The notes beneath the pieces are model-generated. The model saw only the letters and a list, made by a program, of their open reading frames with translations. It made no database searches and had not been told where the DNA came from. The position numbers were made by a program, and so were the translations under genes. Shown piece by piece: positions 1 through 5,340 of a DNA stretch of 5,340 nt. The stretch's first letter is position 1; each line of letters opens with the position of its first letter. The stretch is from PVC group bacterium (GTDB lineage: Bacteria; Verrucomicrobiota; Kiritimatiellia; CAIKKV01; PXCX01): assembly GCA_003565195.1 (NCBI GenBank), contig PXCX01000084.1, positions 1 through 5,340 on the forward strand, written 5' to 3'.

Positions 1-310
1 GACCCGCCATTTCGATCGATTGTCGTTGACGGCGTGCCAGACTGCGCACATCGACGGTTTCGTAAATGCAATCCAAATCCATGCTGTCGGCTAGTTTGCG
101 GACAAACATAGCATCGTCCGATCCTTGGGTCCCTCGCAGTCCGTGGTCGAGATGCGCGACCGTTAGTCGCCATTCATGGATGGGTGCCAGACTAAACAGT
201 GCGTGCAACAAGCCAACCGAGTCCGCTCCGCCGGAGACTGCGATCAGGGTATGGGTCTCGCCGGGGACAAGATCATGGGTGGCAATCGTTTGATCAATGC
301 GATCAAGCAT
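1..310 (-). CDS. tilS: tRNA(Ile)-lysidine synthase, N-terminal part (partial, runs off left edge)
   Basis: TilS uses ATP to attach lysine to C34 of the CAU-anticodon tRNA-Ile, making lysidine so that the tRNA reads AUA and is charged with isoleucine; it is cytoplasmic and usually essential. The first 103 codons are present, read from ATG at 310. The PP-loop ATP-pyrophosphatase motif SGGADS lies at residues 26-31, and the TilS-typical AHLDHGLRG lies at 52-60. The visible end (SIEMAG, 98-103) precedes where the family has its conserved Arg/Glu-Ala-Arg-Tyr segment, which is cut off by the window edge. The start lies 13 bases after the serS stop, so the two are almost certainly co-transcribed. 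Only a poor Shine-Dalgarno (TTGGG) precedes it, which suggests partial translational coupling. Other PP-loop enzymes such as TtcA are less likely given the HLDHGLR motif. Confidence 0.95.
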   Translation of the reverse strand, partial: MLDRIDQTIATHDLVPGETHTLIAVSGGADSVGLLHALFSLAPIHEWRLTVAHLDHGLRGTQGSDDAMFVRKLADSMDLDCIYETVDVRSLARRQRQSIEMAG

Positions 311-323
311 GATATGCCCAAGG

Positions 324-1622
324 CTAGGGTTGTTTTGCGGGTGTCTCACCCGTTGCGCGCAGGATTTCGCACCCGTCCATGTAGGGGATCAGCGGATCAG
401 GAATACGCACCGAACCATCAGCTTGTTGATTGTTTTCCAGTAACGCGACTACCAGACGGGGTAGGGCGACTCCCGATCCGTTCAGGGTATGTACATAGTC
501 GGTTTTACCGTTCTTGGTGCGGTACCGAATTCCGGCACGGCGCGCTTGGAAATCCTCAAAATTACTGCAGGAAGAAACTTCGAGCCAGTCATCCTGACCC
601 GGGCACCACAACTCGATATCGAAACATTTTGCCGCCGCAAAACTCAAGTCCGCGGTACATAAGGAAAGGACACGGTAGGGTAATTCCAAGGCGCGCAAGA
701 CGTCTTCGGCATCGACCAGCAGTTTTTGCAATTCGTCGTAGGATGTTGATGGTTCCACGAATTTGACCATTTCCACTTTATCGAATTGATGAACCCGGAT
801 CAGACCGCGCGTGTTCCGACCGGCGGCACCGGCTTCGCGCCGGAAACAGGGCGTGTAGGCCGTTAGCTGGATCGGCAACGGTTGCTCGATTATTTCTTCG
901 CGGTACATGTTCGTCAGCGGAACTTCGCCGGTCGGGATAAGATACAGATCGTCCTCCGGTAAACGGTACATGTCCTCTTCCAGTTTCGGTAACTGGCCCG
1001 TCCCGGTCATGGCTTCCGATGTACACAATGCCGGTGGCCAGACTTCCGTATAACCGTGTTGGCGAACATGCATATCAAGCATAAACCCGATTAATGCACG
1101 CTGTAACTTGGCCCCCTGGCCGATCAGTAAAGGGAACCCCGAACCGCTCATCCGGGTGGCACGACCGAAATCGAACAGCCCCAGTCGTTCACCGAGGGCG
1201 ATATGGTCTAGAGGGTCAAAGGATAACTCCTTGCTTTCACCGACTGCATGCACCACTTCATTGTCTTTCTCGTTGCTGCCGCGCGGCACGCTGCGGTGCG
1301 GAATATTCGGTATCCATACCATTTTTTCGTGCAGTTCCTTTTCGATCTCGGCAACCTCACGATCCAAACCGCTGATGCGATCACCGATTTCCCGCATTTG
1401 CCGTTGCGTTTCGCCGATATCATCGCCGGCTTTACGGCGTTGCCCGATTTCCTTGGAAACAGTGTTGCGCCGGCTTTTCAGCGACTCGGTGTCCTGCAGT
1501 AAAGTGCGACGCCGACTGTCCAGGGTCAGCAGACTGTCGACGGTGTTGCCGGGAAGTCCGCGTGCTATTAAACCTTCGCGAATAATGTCAGGCGAATTTC
1601 GTATTTTCTTGATATCAATCAT
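324..1622 (-). CDS. serS: Seryl-tRNA synthetase
   Basis: Cytoplasmic class II aminoacyl-tRNA synthetase that charges tRNA-Ser (and tRNA-Sec where present) with serine via seryl-adenylate. The 432 residues match the usual bacterial length. Residues about 27-105 are charged and heptad-like, as expected for the N-terminal antiparallel coiled-coil arm that grips the tRNA long variable arm. The catalytic core follows: the serine-binding TGE at 231-233 (usually TAE/TSE), motif 2 around CFRREAGAAGRNTRGLIRVH (259-278), the near-invariant SSCSNFEDFQARR (350-362), and motif 3 NGSGVALPRL (381-390) with its conserved Arg389. The N-terminus MIDIKKIR fits the family, so ATG at 1622 is the start; no purine-rich Shine-Dalgarno is visible before it. 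The motif 3 form with PRL instead of GRTL still keeps the arginine. The gene follows the proline-rich protein gene by 53 bases and precedes tilS by 13 bases, so it probably belongs to the leftward transcription unit starting at floA. Confidence 0.98.
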   Translation of the reverse strand: MIDIKKIRNSPDIIREGLIARGLPGNTVDSLLTLDSRRRTLLQDTESLKSRRNTVSKEIGQRRKAGDDIGETQRQMREIGDRISGLDREVAEIEKELHEKMVWIPNIPHRSVPRGSNEKDNEVVHAVGESKELSFDPLDHIALGERLGLFDFGRATRMSGSGFPLLIGQGAKLQRALIGFMLDMHVRQHGYTEVWPPALCTSEAMTGTGQLPKLEEDMYRLPEDDLYLIPTGEVPLTNMYREEIIEQPLPIQLTAYTPCFRREAGAAGRNTRGLIRVHQFDKVEMVKFVEPSTSYDELQKLLVDAEDVLRALELPYRVLSLCTADLSFAAAKCFDIELWCPGQDDWLEVSSCSNFEDFQARRAGIRYRTKNGKTDYVHTLNGSGVALPRLVVALLENNQQADGSVRIPDPLIPYMDGCEILRATGETPAKQP

Positions 1623-1675
1623 GGATACAATTGCAATGATGATCGCAGTGAAACCGCGACGACGGCAAAGTTAGC

Positions 1676-2344
1676 TCATTGAAATTCGTTGGGGGAATAC
1701 GGTCGTAAGGCGCGTGGCGGTCCCAGAATTTCACGGTGCAGGACGGCGGCCTGCCAGTTGCCGAAACCGCTGGCCAATGGTTTGGCGGTTGATTGTCGTT
1801 TTTGTAAAAAGGCTGGTTTCAGCTTTCCTCGCGTTTTTCCAGCCGTCGTTTTGACCGGCGGGCGAACGCGTTGGTAACCGGTTGCCGACGGTTGCGGCCG
1901 CTGTCTGGGCGGTGGCGGCGTTGGTGGTGTGGACCGTAACGGTTGCGGTGTGGGCCTGGAATGGCGGCGTGATTCCGCGACCGAACGCATTTGTTGACTC
2001 CGTTGCGGTGCCCTACGCTCCGGCGCCGATCGCAACGGCGTTTGCGGCAGCGGTGGCGGCGCCGGCGGCTCCGATTGGACTTGCTCTGGTTCGTCGGTTT
2101 CGCCCGATATTTTGCGCAGGAAATTGCGTAACTCGTCGTTGGGCGATACGGGGTCGGTGTTGACTGAGGGACGCGATGCGTATTGTTCGGTTCTCCGTGG
2201 TTCGTTAAACGACTGGGATTCCTGGCGTTCCTTGTTCTTCTTTGCGAAGACCTGTGCAATCGCCCACACGATACCGATCACGATCCAGATGAGCAGTTCC
2301 GCCGGAAATTCGGCTAGAATCGGAATTTTTTCCAACCATATCAT
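1676..2344 (-). CDS. Proline-rich, membrane-anchored protein of unknown function downstream of floA
   Basis: I do not recognise a named family. The 222-residue product has one hydrophobic segment near the N-terminus (about 17-34, IWIVIGIVWAIAQVF core) followed by a Lys/Arg-rich stretch (35-40), so the bulk is probably cytoplasmic. A short acidic/basic helix-like segment, ELRNFLRKISGE, lies at 71-82. A long low-complexity region rich in Pro, Arg, Gln and Ser (about 88-165) is probably disordered, with several PxxP-like runs. The C-terminus ends in an ordered-looking block at 197-216 containing HREILGPPRALRPY. I recall a similar EILGPPxALR ending in short hypothetical proteins next to FloA, but this is memory, not a search. 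The start ATG at 2344 has GAGGAT about 8 bases upstream. Position between floA and serS on the same strand suggests a role with FloA at the membrane, for example as a partner or scaffold; that is inference. The composition argues against an enzyme. Confidence 0.85.
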   Translation of the reverse strand: MIWLEKIPILAEFPAELLIWIVIGIVWAIAQVFAKKNKERQESQSFNEPRRTEQYASRPSVNTDPVSPNDELRNFLRKISGETDEPEQVQSEPPAPPPLPQTPLRSAPERRAPQRSQQMRSVAESRRHSRPTPQPLRSTPPTPPPPRQRPQPSATGYQRVRPPVKTTAGKTRGKLKPAFLQKRQSTAKPLASGFGNWQAAVLHREILGPPRALRPYSPNEFQ

Positions 2345-2402
2345 GGGCTGATATCCTCAATCTGATCAATAAACGCAGTCTGTTCAATCCGGATAACCGT
2401 TG

Positions 2403-2419
2403 CCGGGTCCATTACCCGG
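2403..2419. repeat. Short perfect hairpin upstream of the proline-rich protein gene
   Basis: CCGGGT (2403-2408) and ACCCGG (2414-2419) are perfect inverted arms around a 5-base loop. TTTT follows on the plus strand only, where no gene ends, so it is not an obvious terminator for the leftward transcript. It is the second of two hairpins in the 129-base floA downstream gap. Confidence 0.4.
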
Positions 2420-2425
2420 TTTTCG

Positions 2426-2460
2426 GACCGCCCCGCCGTTGGCGGCGGGCGGGGACGGTC
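2426..2460. repeat. GC-rich hairpin just after the floA stop
   Basis: GACCGCCCCGCC (2426-2437) pairs with GGCGGGGACGGTC (2448-2460) with a single bulged base and a 10-base loop. It begins 13 bases after the floA stop on the minus strand. No T tract follows in the leftward direction (CGAAAACC), so it looks more like an mRNA-stabilising, partially attenuating or Rho-linked structure than a classic intrinsic terminator. Confidence 0.5.
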
Positions 2461-2473
2461 GCTGGATCAGGAT

Positions 2474-3517
2474 TTATAGCTCCTGTTTCTCGTCGGTGTT
2501 TTGTTCGCTGCCTTCACTGCCGGCGATATGCTTGCGCATTTGGGTGTCGGACTGGATGTTCTGCAATCGGTACATATCCATGACGCCCAGATTGCCTTCG
2601 CGCAAGGCTTGTGCCATGGCTTTAGGTACTTCGGCTTCCGCTTCCACCACGCGGGCACGCATTTCCTGCACGCGCGCGCTCATTTCCTGTTCATACGCAA
2701 CCGCCATGGCACGCCGTCCTTCGGCTTCCGCCTGGCGCATTTTCTTGTCGGCCTCAGCACGTTCGGTTTCCAGTAAGGCGCCGACGTTGGCCGCTTCGCT
2801 GACGCCCGCCACGCTTATGTCGGCAATATCGATCGACACGATCTCGAATCCGGTTTGCGCATCCAGCCCGCTGTCAAGCACTTTACGGCTGATATGGTCG
2901 GGATTCTCCAAAACGTGTTTATAGCTTGGCGCCGAACCGATGGCGCTGACGATTCCCTGTCCGACCCGGGCAATAATCGTGTCTTCACCAGCGCCGCCAA
3001 CCAGACGCTCGAGATTGGCCCGCACGGTGACCCGCGACTTGACCAACAATCGGATACCGTCTTTGGCCACGGCATCCAGCATGCCGGTGTTACTGGCGGT
3101 CGAGGCAGGGTCCGGGCAGTTGATGACCTTGGGGTTAACACTGGTGCGGACCGCATCCAGAACATCGCGACCCGCCAAATCGATCGCGGCCGCGCGCTGG
3201 AAATTCAAATTGATGTTGGCTTTGTCCGCGGCAATCAACGCTTGAACCACCCGGATCACATCGCCGCCGGCCAAGTAATGCGCTTCCAGGGCATTGGTGT
3301 CCAAAGTTAATCCGGCCTTGGTTAATTGAATGCGGGCGTCCACAATCAATGCCGGGGGTACGCGCCGTAGTTTCATGCCGACCAGCGATGCCAGCGAGAC
3401 ACGCGCGCCCGACATCAGTGCTCGGATGTAAACTCCTAAAAAATAGAAAAAAATGCTGACGAAAACGACAACAACGATAATCAAAATAACCGCGAGCAGT
3501 GCCAAAAATGGACTCAT
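2474..3517 (-). CDS. floA: Flotillin-like protein FloA (UPF0365 family)
   Basis: FloA is a bacterial flotillin that oligomerises at functional membrane microdomains and influences membrane fluidity and the assembly of membrane complexes. The 347-residue product begins with a very hydrophobic segment (about 4-32) that would anchor it as a hairpin or single span. The body follows the UPF0365 pattern: SGARVSLASLVGMKLRRVPP at 37-56, then LTKAGL, an SPFH-like region with VGGAGEDTIIARVGQGIV near 195-212, and GFEIVSIDIADISV near 243-256. A long Ala/Glu/Arg-rich stretch, about 260-315, matches the flotillin coiled coil that drives oligomerisation. It is slightly longer than the roughly 330 residues usual for the family, with a charged C-terminal tail. 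ATG at 3517 is preceded by a strong AGGAGA Shine-Dalgarno 7 bases away. It heads the leftward run floA, proline-rich protein, serS, tilS. Confidence 0.95.
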   Translation of the reverse strand: MSPFLALLAVILIIVVVVFVSIFFYFLGVYIRALMSGARVSLASLVGMKLRRVPPALIVDARIQLTKAGLTLDTNALEAHYLAGGDVIRVVQALIAADKANINLNFQRAAAIDLAGRDVLDAVRTSVNPKVINCPDPASTASNTGMLDAVAKDGIRLLVKSRVTVRANLERLVGGAGEDTIIARVGQGIVSAIGSAPSYKHVLENPDHISRKVLDSGLDAQTGFEIVSIDIADISVAGVSEAANVGALLETERAEADKKMRQAEAEGRRAMAVAYEQEMSARVQEMRARVVEAEAEVPKAMAQALREGNLGVMDMYRLQNIQSDTQMRKHIAGSEGSEQNTDEKQEL

Positions 3518-3524
3518 GATACGT

Positions 3525-3530
3525 TCTCCT
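3525..3530 (-). promoter_or_regulatory. Ribosome binding site of floA
   Basis: AGGAGA on the minus strand, 7 bases before the floA ATG at 3517. It is the strongest Shine-Dalgarno in the window and fixes that start. Confidence 0.8.
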
Positions 3531-3581
3531 TATAAGGGACGAGGACAGGATGGGTTGCTGTTTACTTACTTATGAAAGTAA

Positions 3582-3611
3582 TTCTTACCATAATTGGCGT
3601 GCACGCGTCAA
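3582..3611 (-). promoter_or_regulatory. Candidate sigma70-type promoter for the floA transcription unit
   Basis: On the minus strand, TTGACG (3611-3606) is followed after 18 bases by TAAGAA (3587-3582), with a TGG just upstream of the latter resembling an extended -10. The -35 is 5/6 to consensus and the -10 only 3/6, so the call rests mainly on the -35, the extended -10 and the position. The predicted transcript would have a leader of roughly 55-60 bases before the floA start. Confidence 0.4.
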
Positions 3612-3621
3612 CAATAAAAAC

Positions 3622-3650
3622 TTGCGATAATCTGTGGATTATAGTATAAA
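3622..3650 (+). promoter_or_regulatory. Candidate sigma70-type promoter for rpmB
   Basis: TTGCGA (3622-3627) and TATAAA (3645-3650) are separated by exactly 17 bases, and the -10 is 5/6 to consensus followed by T. Transcription would start near 3657, giving a leader of about 77 bases before the rpmB ATG. The -10 overlaps the ATG at 3650, which argues against using that upstream in-frame codon as the protein start. The spacer contains the perfect inverted repeat ATAATC-TGTG-GATTAT (3627-3642). Confidence 0.6.
3627..3642. repeat. Inverted repeat in the rpmB promoter spacer (possible operator)
   Basis: ATAATC and GATTAT are perfect 6-base inverted arms around TGTG, placed between the predicted -35 and -10 of rpmB. 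The two-fold symmetry and position fit a repressor or activator half-site pair. AT-rich promoter sequence can form such symmetry by chance, so operator function is inference. Confidence 0.35.
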
Positions 3651-3720
3651 TGAGGACTTCGTATCGACTGCTTACCGGAAAAGGGAAAAGAGACGACCCA
3701 GGCGGGCGTCCATCATGTTT

Positions 3721-3726
3721 GGGAGA
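3721..3726 (+). promoter_or_regulatory. Ribosome binding site of rpmB
   Basis: GGGAGA lies 7 bases before ATG at 3734. It decides for the 77-residue product over an in-frame ATG 84 bases upstream, which has no comparable site and lies inside the predicted -10. Confidence 0.75.
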
Positions 3727-3733
3727 TTATATT

Positions 3734-3967
3734 ATGCCGCGAATTTGTGAGGTTTGTCAAAAAGGGATGCGTTCCGGTTCGACGATTGTGCGTCACGGTC
3801 TGCGCAAAAGCAAAGGCGGAATCGGTTTGCACACCACCGGGATTACCAAGCGCAAATACATGCCGAACTTACAGCGTATCCGCGTCTATGAAAGCGGTGG
3901 GTATGCACGTAAAACCGTGTGTACAAGTTGTATCCGCTCTGGCAAAATCAGCAAATCACCGGCCTAG
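3734..3967 (+). CDS. rpmB: 50S ribosomal protein L28, zinc-ribbon form with internal insertion
   Basis: L28 is a small protein of the large ribosomal subunit that contributes to subunit assembly. The 77-residue product begins MPRICEVCQKG, has the family core PNLQRIRVY at 44-52, and ends with a basic tail. Two CxxC pairs (Cys5/Cys8 and Cys63/Cys66) indicate a zinc-binding (C+) L28. Between the N-terminal ribbon and PNLQ it carries a glycine-rich insertion, KGGIGLHTTGITKRKY (27-42). This is absent from the short E. coli-like form and, from memory, common in PVC and some other phyla. The gene stands alone on the plus strand: rpmG, its usual partner, is not downstream. It is transcribed divergently from floA and converges on the dihydrouridine synthase gene. 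The gene start is set by the GGGAGA site. Confidence 0.95.
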   Translation: MPRICEVCQKGMRSGSTIVRHGLRKSKGGIGLHTTGITKRKYMPNLQRIRVYESGGYARKTVCTSCIRSGKISKSPA

Positions 3968-3977
3968 CGCTGGTGTT

Positions 3978-4006
3978 ACGGTCGGCTTTTAAATCAAAGC
4001 GGCCGT
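3978..4006. terminator. Imperfect hairpin between the converging rpmB and dus genes
   Basis: The arms ACGGTCGGCTTT (3978-3989) and AAAGCGGCCGT (3996-4006) pair with one G-U and one bulged G around a 6-base loop. It sits 10 bases after the rpmB stop and 14 bases after the dus stop, where a bidirectional terminator is expected. No long T tract follows on either strand, so intrinsic termination may be weak. Confidence 0.45.
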
Positions 4007-4020
4007 TATTGCAGCTTGGT

Positions 4021-5016
4021 TCAGTCTGCGAAACCAGGCGCCGCCGATCGCTTGAGTTCTAGACGCAATTCGGACGTCTTGCGATATTGCATCAGTTCAA
4101 CCATTCTCGGTTTGCTGATTCCCAGCCCGACAGCATAGTGCGGCAACCATTTGCGAAACAGTTTTGCGGCGTTTTCGGCGCCGTATAACGCGGACGTACG
4201 GTCAAGGTGTGCCAGCATGAAATCGGTATGCCGGCACCGTGCGACCGGTGGTCCGGTTTTGCCGTTCTTGAAATAAGCCTTGGTTTGCTCAAATATCCAC
4301 GGGTTCTGGAGGGCGCCCCGTCCAATCATGACGCCCGCGCAACCGGTCGTTTCCAGCATCCGTTCGGCATCCTCGGGCGACAAGACATCGCCATTGCCTA
4401 TGACCGGAATCCCCTGAACGGCTTGGACAACCTCGCGAATGGCGGCGGTATCCGAGTGGCCGGTGTACTTCTGTTTACTGGTTCGGCCGTGAACTGTTAT
4501 TGCGCTGATGCCGCAATCCGGTAAGGCGGCCGCCAGTTTGGGTGCCGTGAGCTGATCGGTATCCCAGCCAATCCGAAGTTTTACGGTAACCGGTACAGGG
4601 ACGGCGGCGGCTACCTCGCGCGCAATCCGTTTGGCCAGCTCGGGATTGCGTAACAGGGCCGCGCCGTCACCGCGGCCGGTGATTTTGCGTTGCGGACACC
4701 CCATATTGATGTCGATCAATTCCGGTTGCCGTGTTTCGTATAAATAAACCGCGCATTCCGCCATTAGTACCGGATCGGAACCGTAAATCTGCCATCCCAG
4801 AGGATGATCCGCCGGTCCGGTTGCCAGTAGCGCATGACGTTTGCGACCGCCGCCCTGCATGACGCTGCGCGGGTTCAGCATTTCGGTGTAGGCCAGACCA
4901 AGCCCGTCAAGATGGCGGACACCGGAACGGAACGCAAAATCGGTGTAACCCGCCATGGGGGCCAAAAGCAGGCAGGTTTCGAGTTGAAGTTCCCCGATAC
5001 AAAGCGACGGTAGCAT
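4021..5016 (-). CDS. dusB: tRNA-dihydrouridine synthase, DusB/NifR3 type
   Basis: Flavin-dependent cytoplasmic enzyme that reduces specific tRNA uridines to dihydrouridine with NADPH. The FMN-binding TIM barrel shows its usual landmarks, numbered from the longer TTG form: APMAG (24-28), QIYG (81-84), DINMGCP (107-113) with catalytic Cys112, VTVKLR (148-153) with the active-site Lys, HGRT (181-184), IGNGDV (211-216) and MIGRGALQNPWIF (235-247). A helical tRNA-binding C-terminal domain follows. The start is uncertain. TTG at 5031 would give 336 residues, but its GGGA is only 2 bases away. ATG at 5016 gives 331 residues and places the first strand (LCIGELQLE) where family members begin, so I chose ATG; neither has an ideal ribosome site. 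The gene follows the beta-barrel gene by 41 bases (26 from TTG) and may be read through from it. The DusB subclass is by overall resemblance; other Dus types remain possible. Confidence 0.93.
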   Translation of the reverse strand: MLPSLCIGELQLETCLLLAPMAGYTDFAFRSGVRHLDGLGLAYTEMLNPRSVMQGGGRKRHALLATGPADHPLGWQIYGSDPVLMAECAVYLYETRQPELIDINMGCPQRKITGRGDGAALLRNPELAKRIAREVAAAVPVPVTVKLRIGWDTDQLTAPKLAAALPDCGISAITVHGRTSKQKYTGHSDTAAIREVVQAVQGIPVIGNGDVLSPEDAERMLETTGCAGVMIGRGALQNPWIFEQTKAYFKNGKTGPPVARCRHTDFMLAHLDRTSALYGAENAAKLFRKWLPHYAVGLGISKPRMVELMQYRKTSELRLELKRSAAPGFAD

Positions 5017-5057
5017 GAAGTGGGTTGCCAATTTCCCGGAACGATCGGCAAGTAAAC

Positions 5058-5340
5058 TTAAAACTGACGTTTCAGACCGGCGCCCAAAGAGGTTTCGGAT
5101 GCATGATAGGATGTCACGTCGGCATAGGTTGTCCAGCCGCTGAGCATACGAATACTGCCCCCAAGACGTACGCCGAAATTGCGGTTCTCGCTCAGTGAAC
5201 TTTCATCGCCGTAACTGCCGCTCATCGAAGAAAAAACCAGGCCTGCATGCAACGCCGTCGATTCAGGGTGTAAGACGTGCGCTGTCGAGGTCGTCTCAAG
5301 CGTTTTGAGATAGGTGACAGAGGGCATAAAACGCCATTCC
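5058..5340 (-). CDS. Outer-membrane beta-barrel protein, C-terminal end (partial; autotransporter-like)
   Basis: Only the last 93 or so residues are in the window; the frame is open to the right edge (…EWRF before the internal ATG at 5327), so the gene begins outside. The visible part alternates polar and hydrophobic/aromatic residues in strand-like segments separated by Gly/Ser/Asn-rich turns: WRFMPSVTYLKTL, ALHAGLVFSSMSG, NFGVRLGGSIRML, GWTTYADVTSYHA and SLGAGLKRQF. The terminal Phe in GAGLKRQF matches the C-terminal beta-signal recognised by the BAM machinery. This fits the translocator barrel of an autotransporter or another porin-like protein, acting in the outer membrane; the passenger or upstream domain cannot be seen. 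TAA at 5060-5058 ends it 41 bases before the chosen dus start. Confidence is good for a beta-barrel, modest for autotransporter specifically. Confidence 0.75.
   Translation of the reverse strand, partial: EWRFMPSVTYLKTLETTSTAHVLHPESTALHAGLVFSSMSGSYGDESSLSENRNFGVRLGGSIRMLSGWTTYADVTSYHASETSLGAGLKRQF

Noticed and set aside
176..766. 196-codon open frame on the plus strand
   Set aside because: It lies antisense across tilS and serS, both confidently identified. The product is Arg/Pro-rich with no recognisable motif, as expected of an antisense shadow.
1108..1674. 188-codon open frame on the plus strand
   Set aside because: Antisense to the N-terminal half of serS; its Ser/Arg-rich composition mirrors serS codons.
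1880..2100. GT/GC-rich, repeat-looking stretch on the plus strand
   Set aside because: No regular unit is present; it is explained by Pro, Arg and Gln codons of the low-complexity region on the minus strand.
1819..2259. 146-codon minus-strand frame within the proline-rich protein gene
   Set aside because: An Arg/Asn-rich alternative frame of a repetitive-composition gene. The other frame has a proper start, a membrane segment and an ordered C-terminus.
2400..2924. 174-codon open frame on the plus strand
   Set aside because: Antisense to the floA coiled-coil region; Ser/Ala-rich low complexity is the reverse reading of Ala/Glu/Arg codons.
3650..3733. In-frame 28-residue N-terminal extension of L28 starting at ATG 3650
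   Set aside because: The ATG overlaps the predicted -10, it has no ribosome site, and the added residues do not resemble L28, whereas MPRICEVC at 3734 does.
5058..5327. Complete small gene of 89 codons starting at ATG 5327
   Set aside because: The frame stays open through the right edge with strand-like residues (EWRF), and the protein is clearly the end of a larger beta-barrel.

Overview
This window reads as an ordinary housekeeping segment of a Gram-negative bacterial chromosome, with six genes on the minus strand and one on the plus strand. Two things suggest the organism. The ribosomal protein L28 is a long zinc-ribbon form with an internal insertion, as I recall from Planctomycetes/Verrucomicrobia/Kiritimatiellota-type (PVC) bacteria. 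The right edge carries the C-terminus of an outer-membrane beta-barrel protein, so there is an outer membrane. A flotillin-like FloA next to a proline-rich membrane-anchored protein also fits a PVC-type genome. This placement is inference from family memory, not from a search.

Layout, right to left. At 5340-5058 (minus) lies the end of a beta-barrel protein whose start is outside the window. After 41 bases (26 to an alternative TTG start) comes a DusB-type tRNA-dihydrouridine synthase (about 5016-4021, minus). It converges on rpmB (3734-3967, plus), and an imperfect hairpin sits between the two gene ends. A divergent intergenic region (3518-3733) holds a good sigma70-like promoter for rpmB and a weaker candidate for the leftward genes. 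It also contains two small inverted repeats. From there a leftward run of four same-strand genes follows: floA (3517-2474), a proline-rich membrane protein of unknown function (2344-1676), serS (1622-324) and tilS (310 to beyond the left edge).

The gene functions centre on translation: a ribosomal protein (L28), tRNA charging (SerRS), anticodon modification (TilS) and D-loop/body modification (Dus). FloA and its neighbour are a membrane-microdomain module that appears to be co-transcribed with serS-tilS. Intergenic gaps in the leftward run are 129, 53 and 13 bases. The 129-base gap holds two hairpins that could shape expression between floA and the downstream genes.

I found no mobile elements, CRISPR arrays, tRNA or rRNA genes, and no stretch over 300 bases without a gene. 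I do not see a convincing undescribed system. The least explained items are the proline-rich FloA neighbour and the small regulatory symmetries in the floA/rpmB intergenic region.
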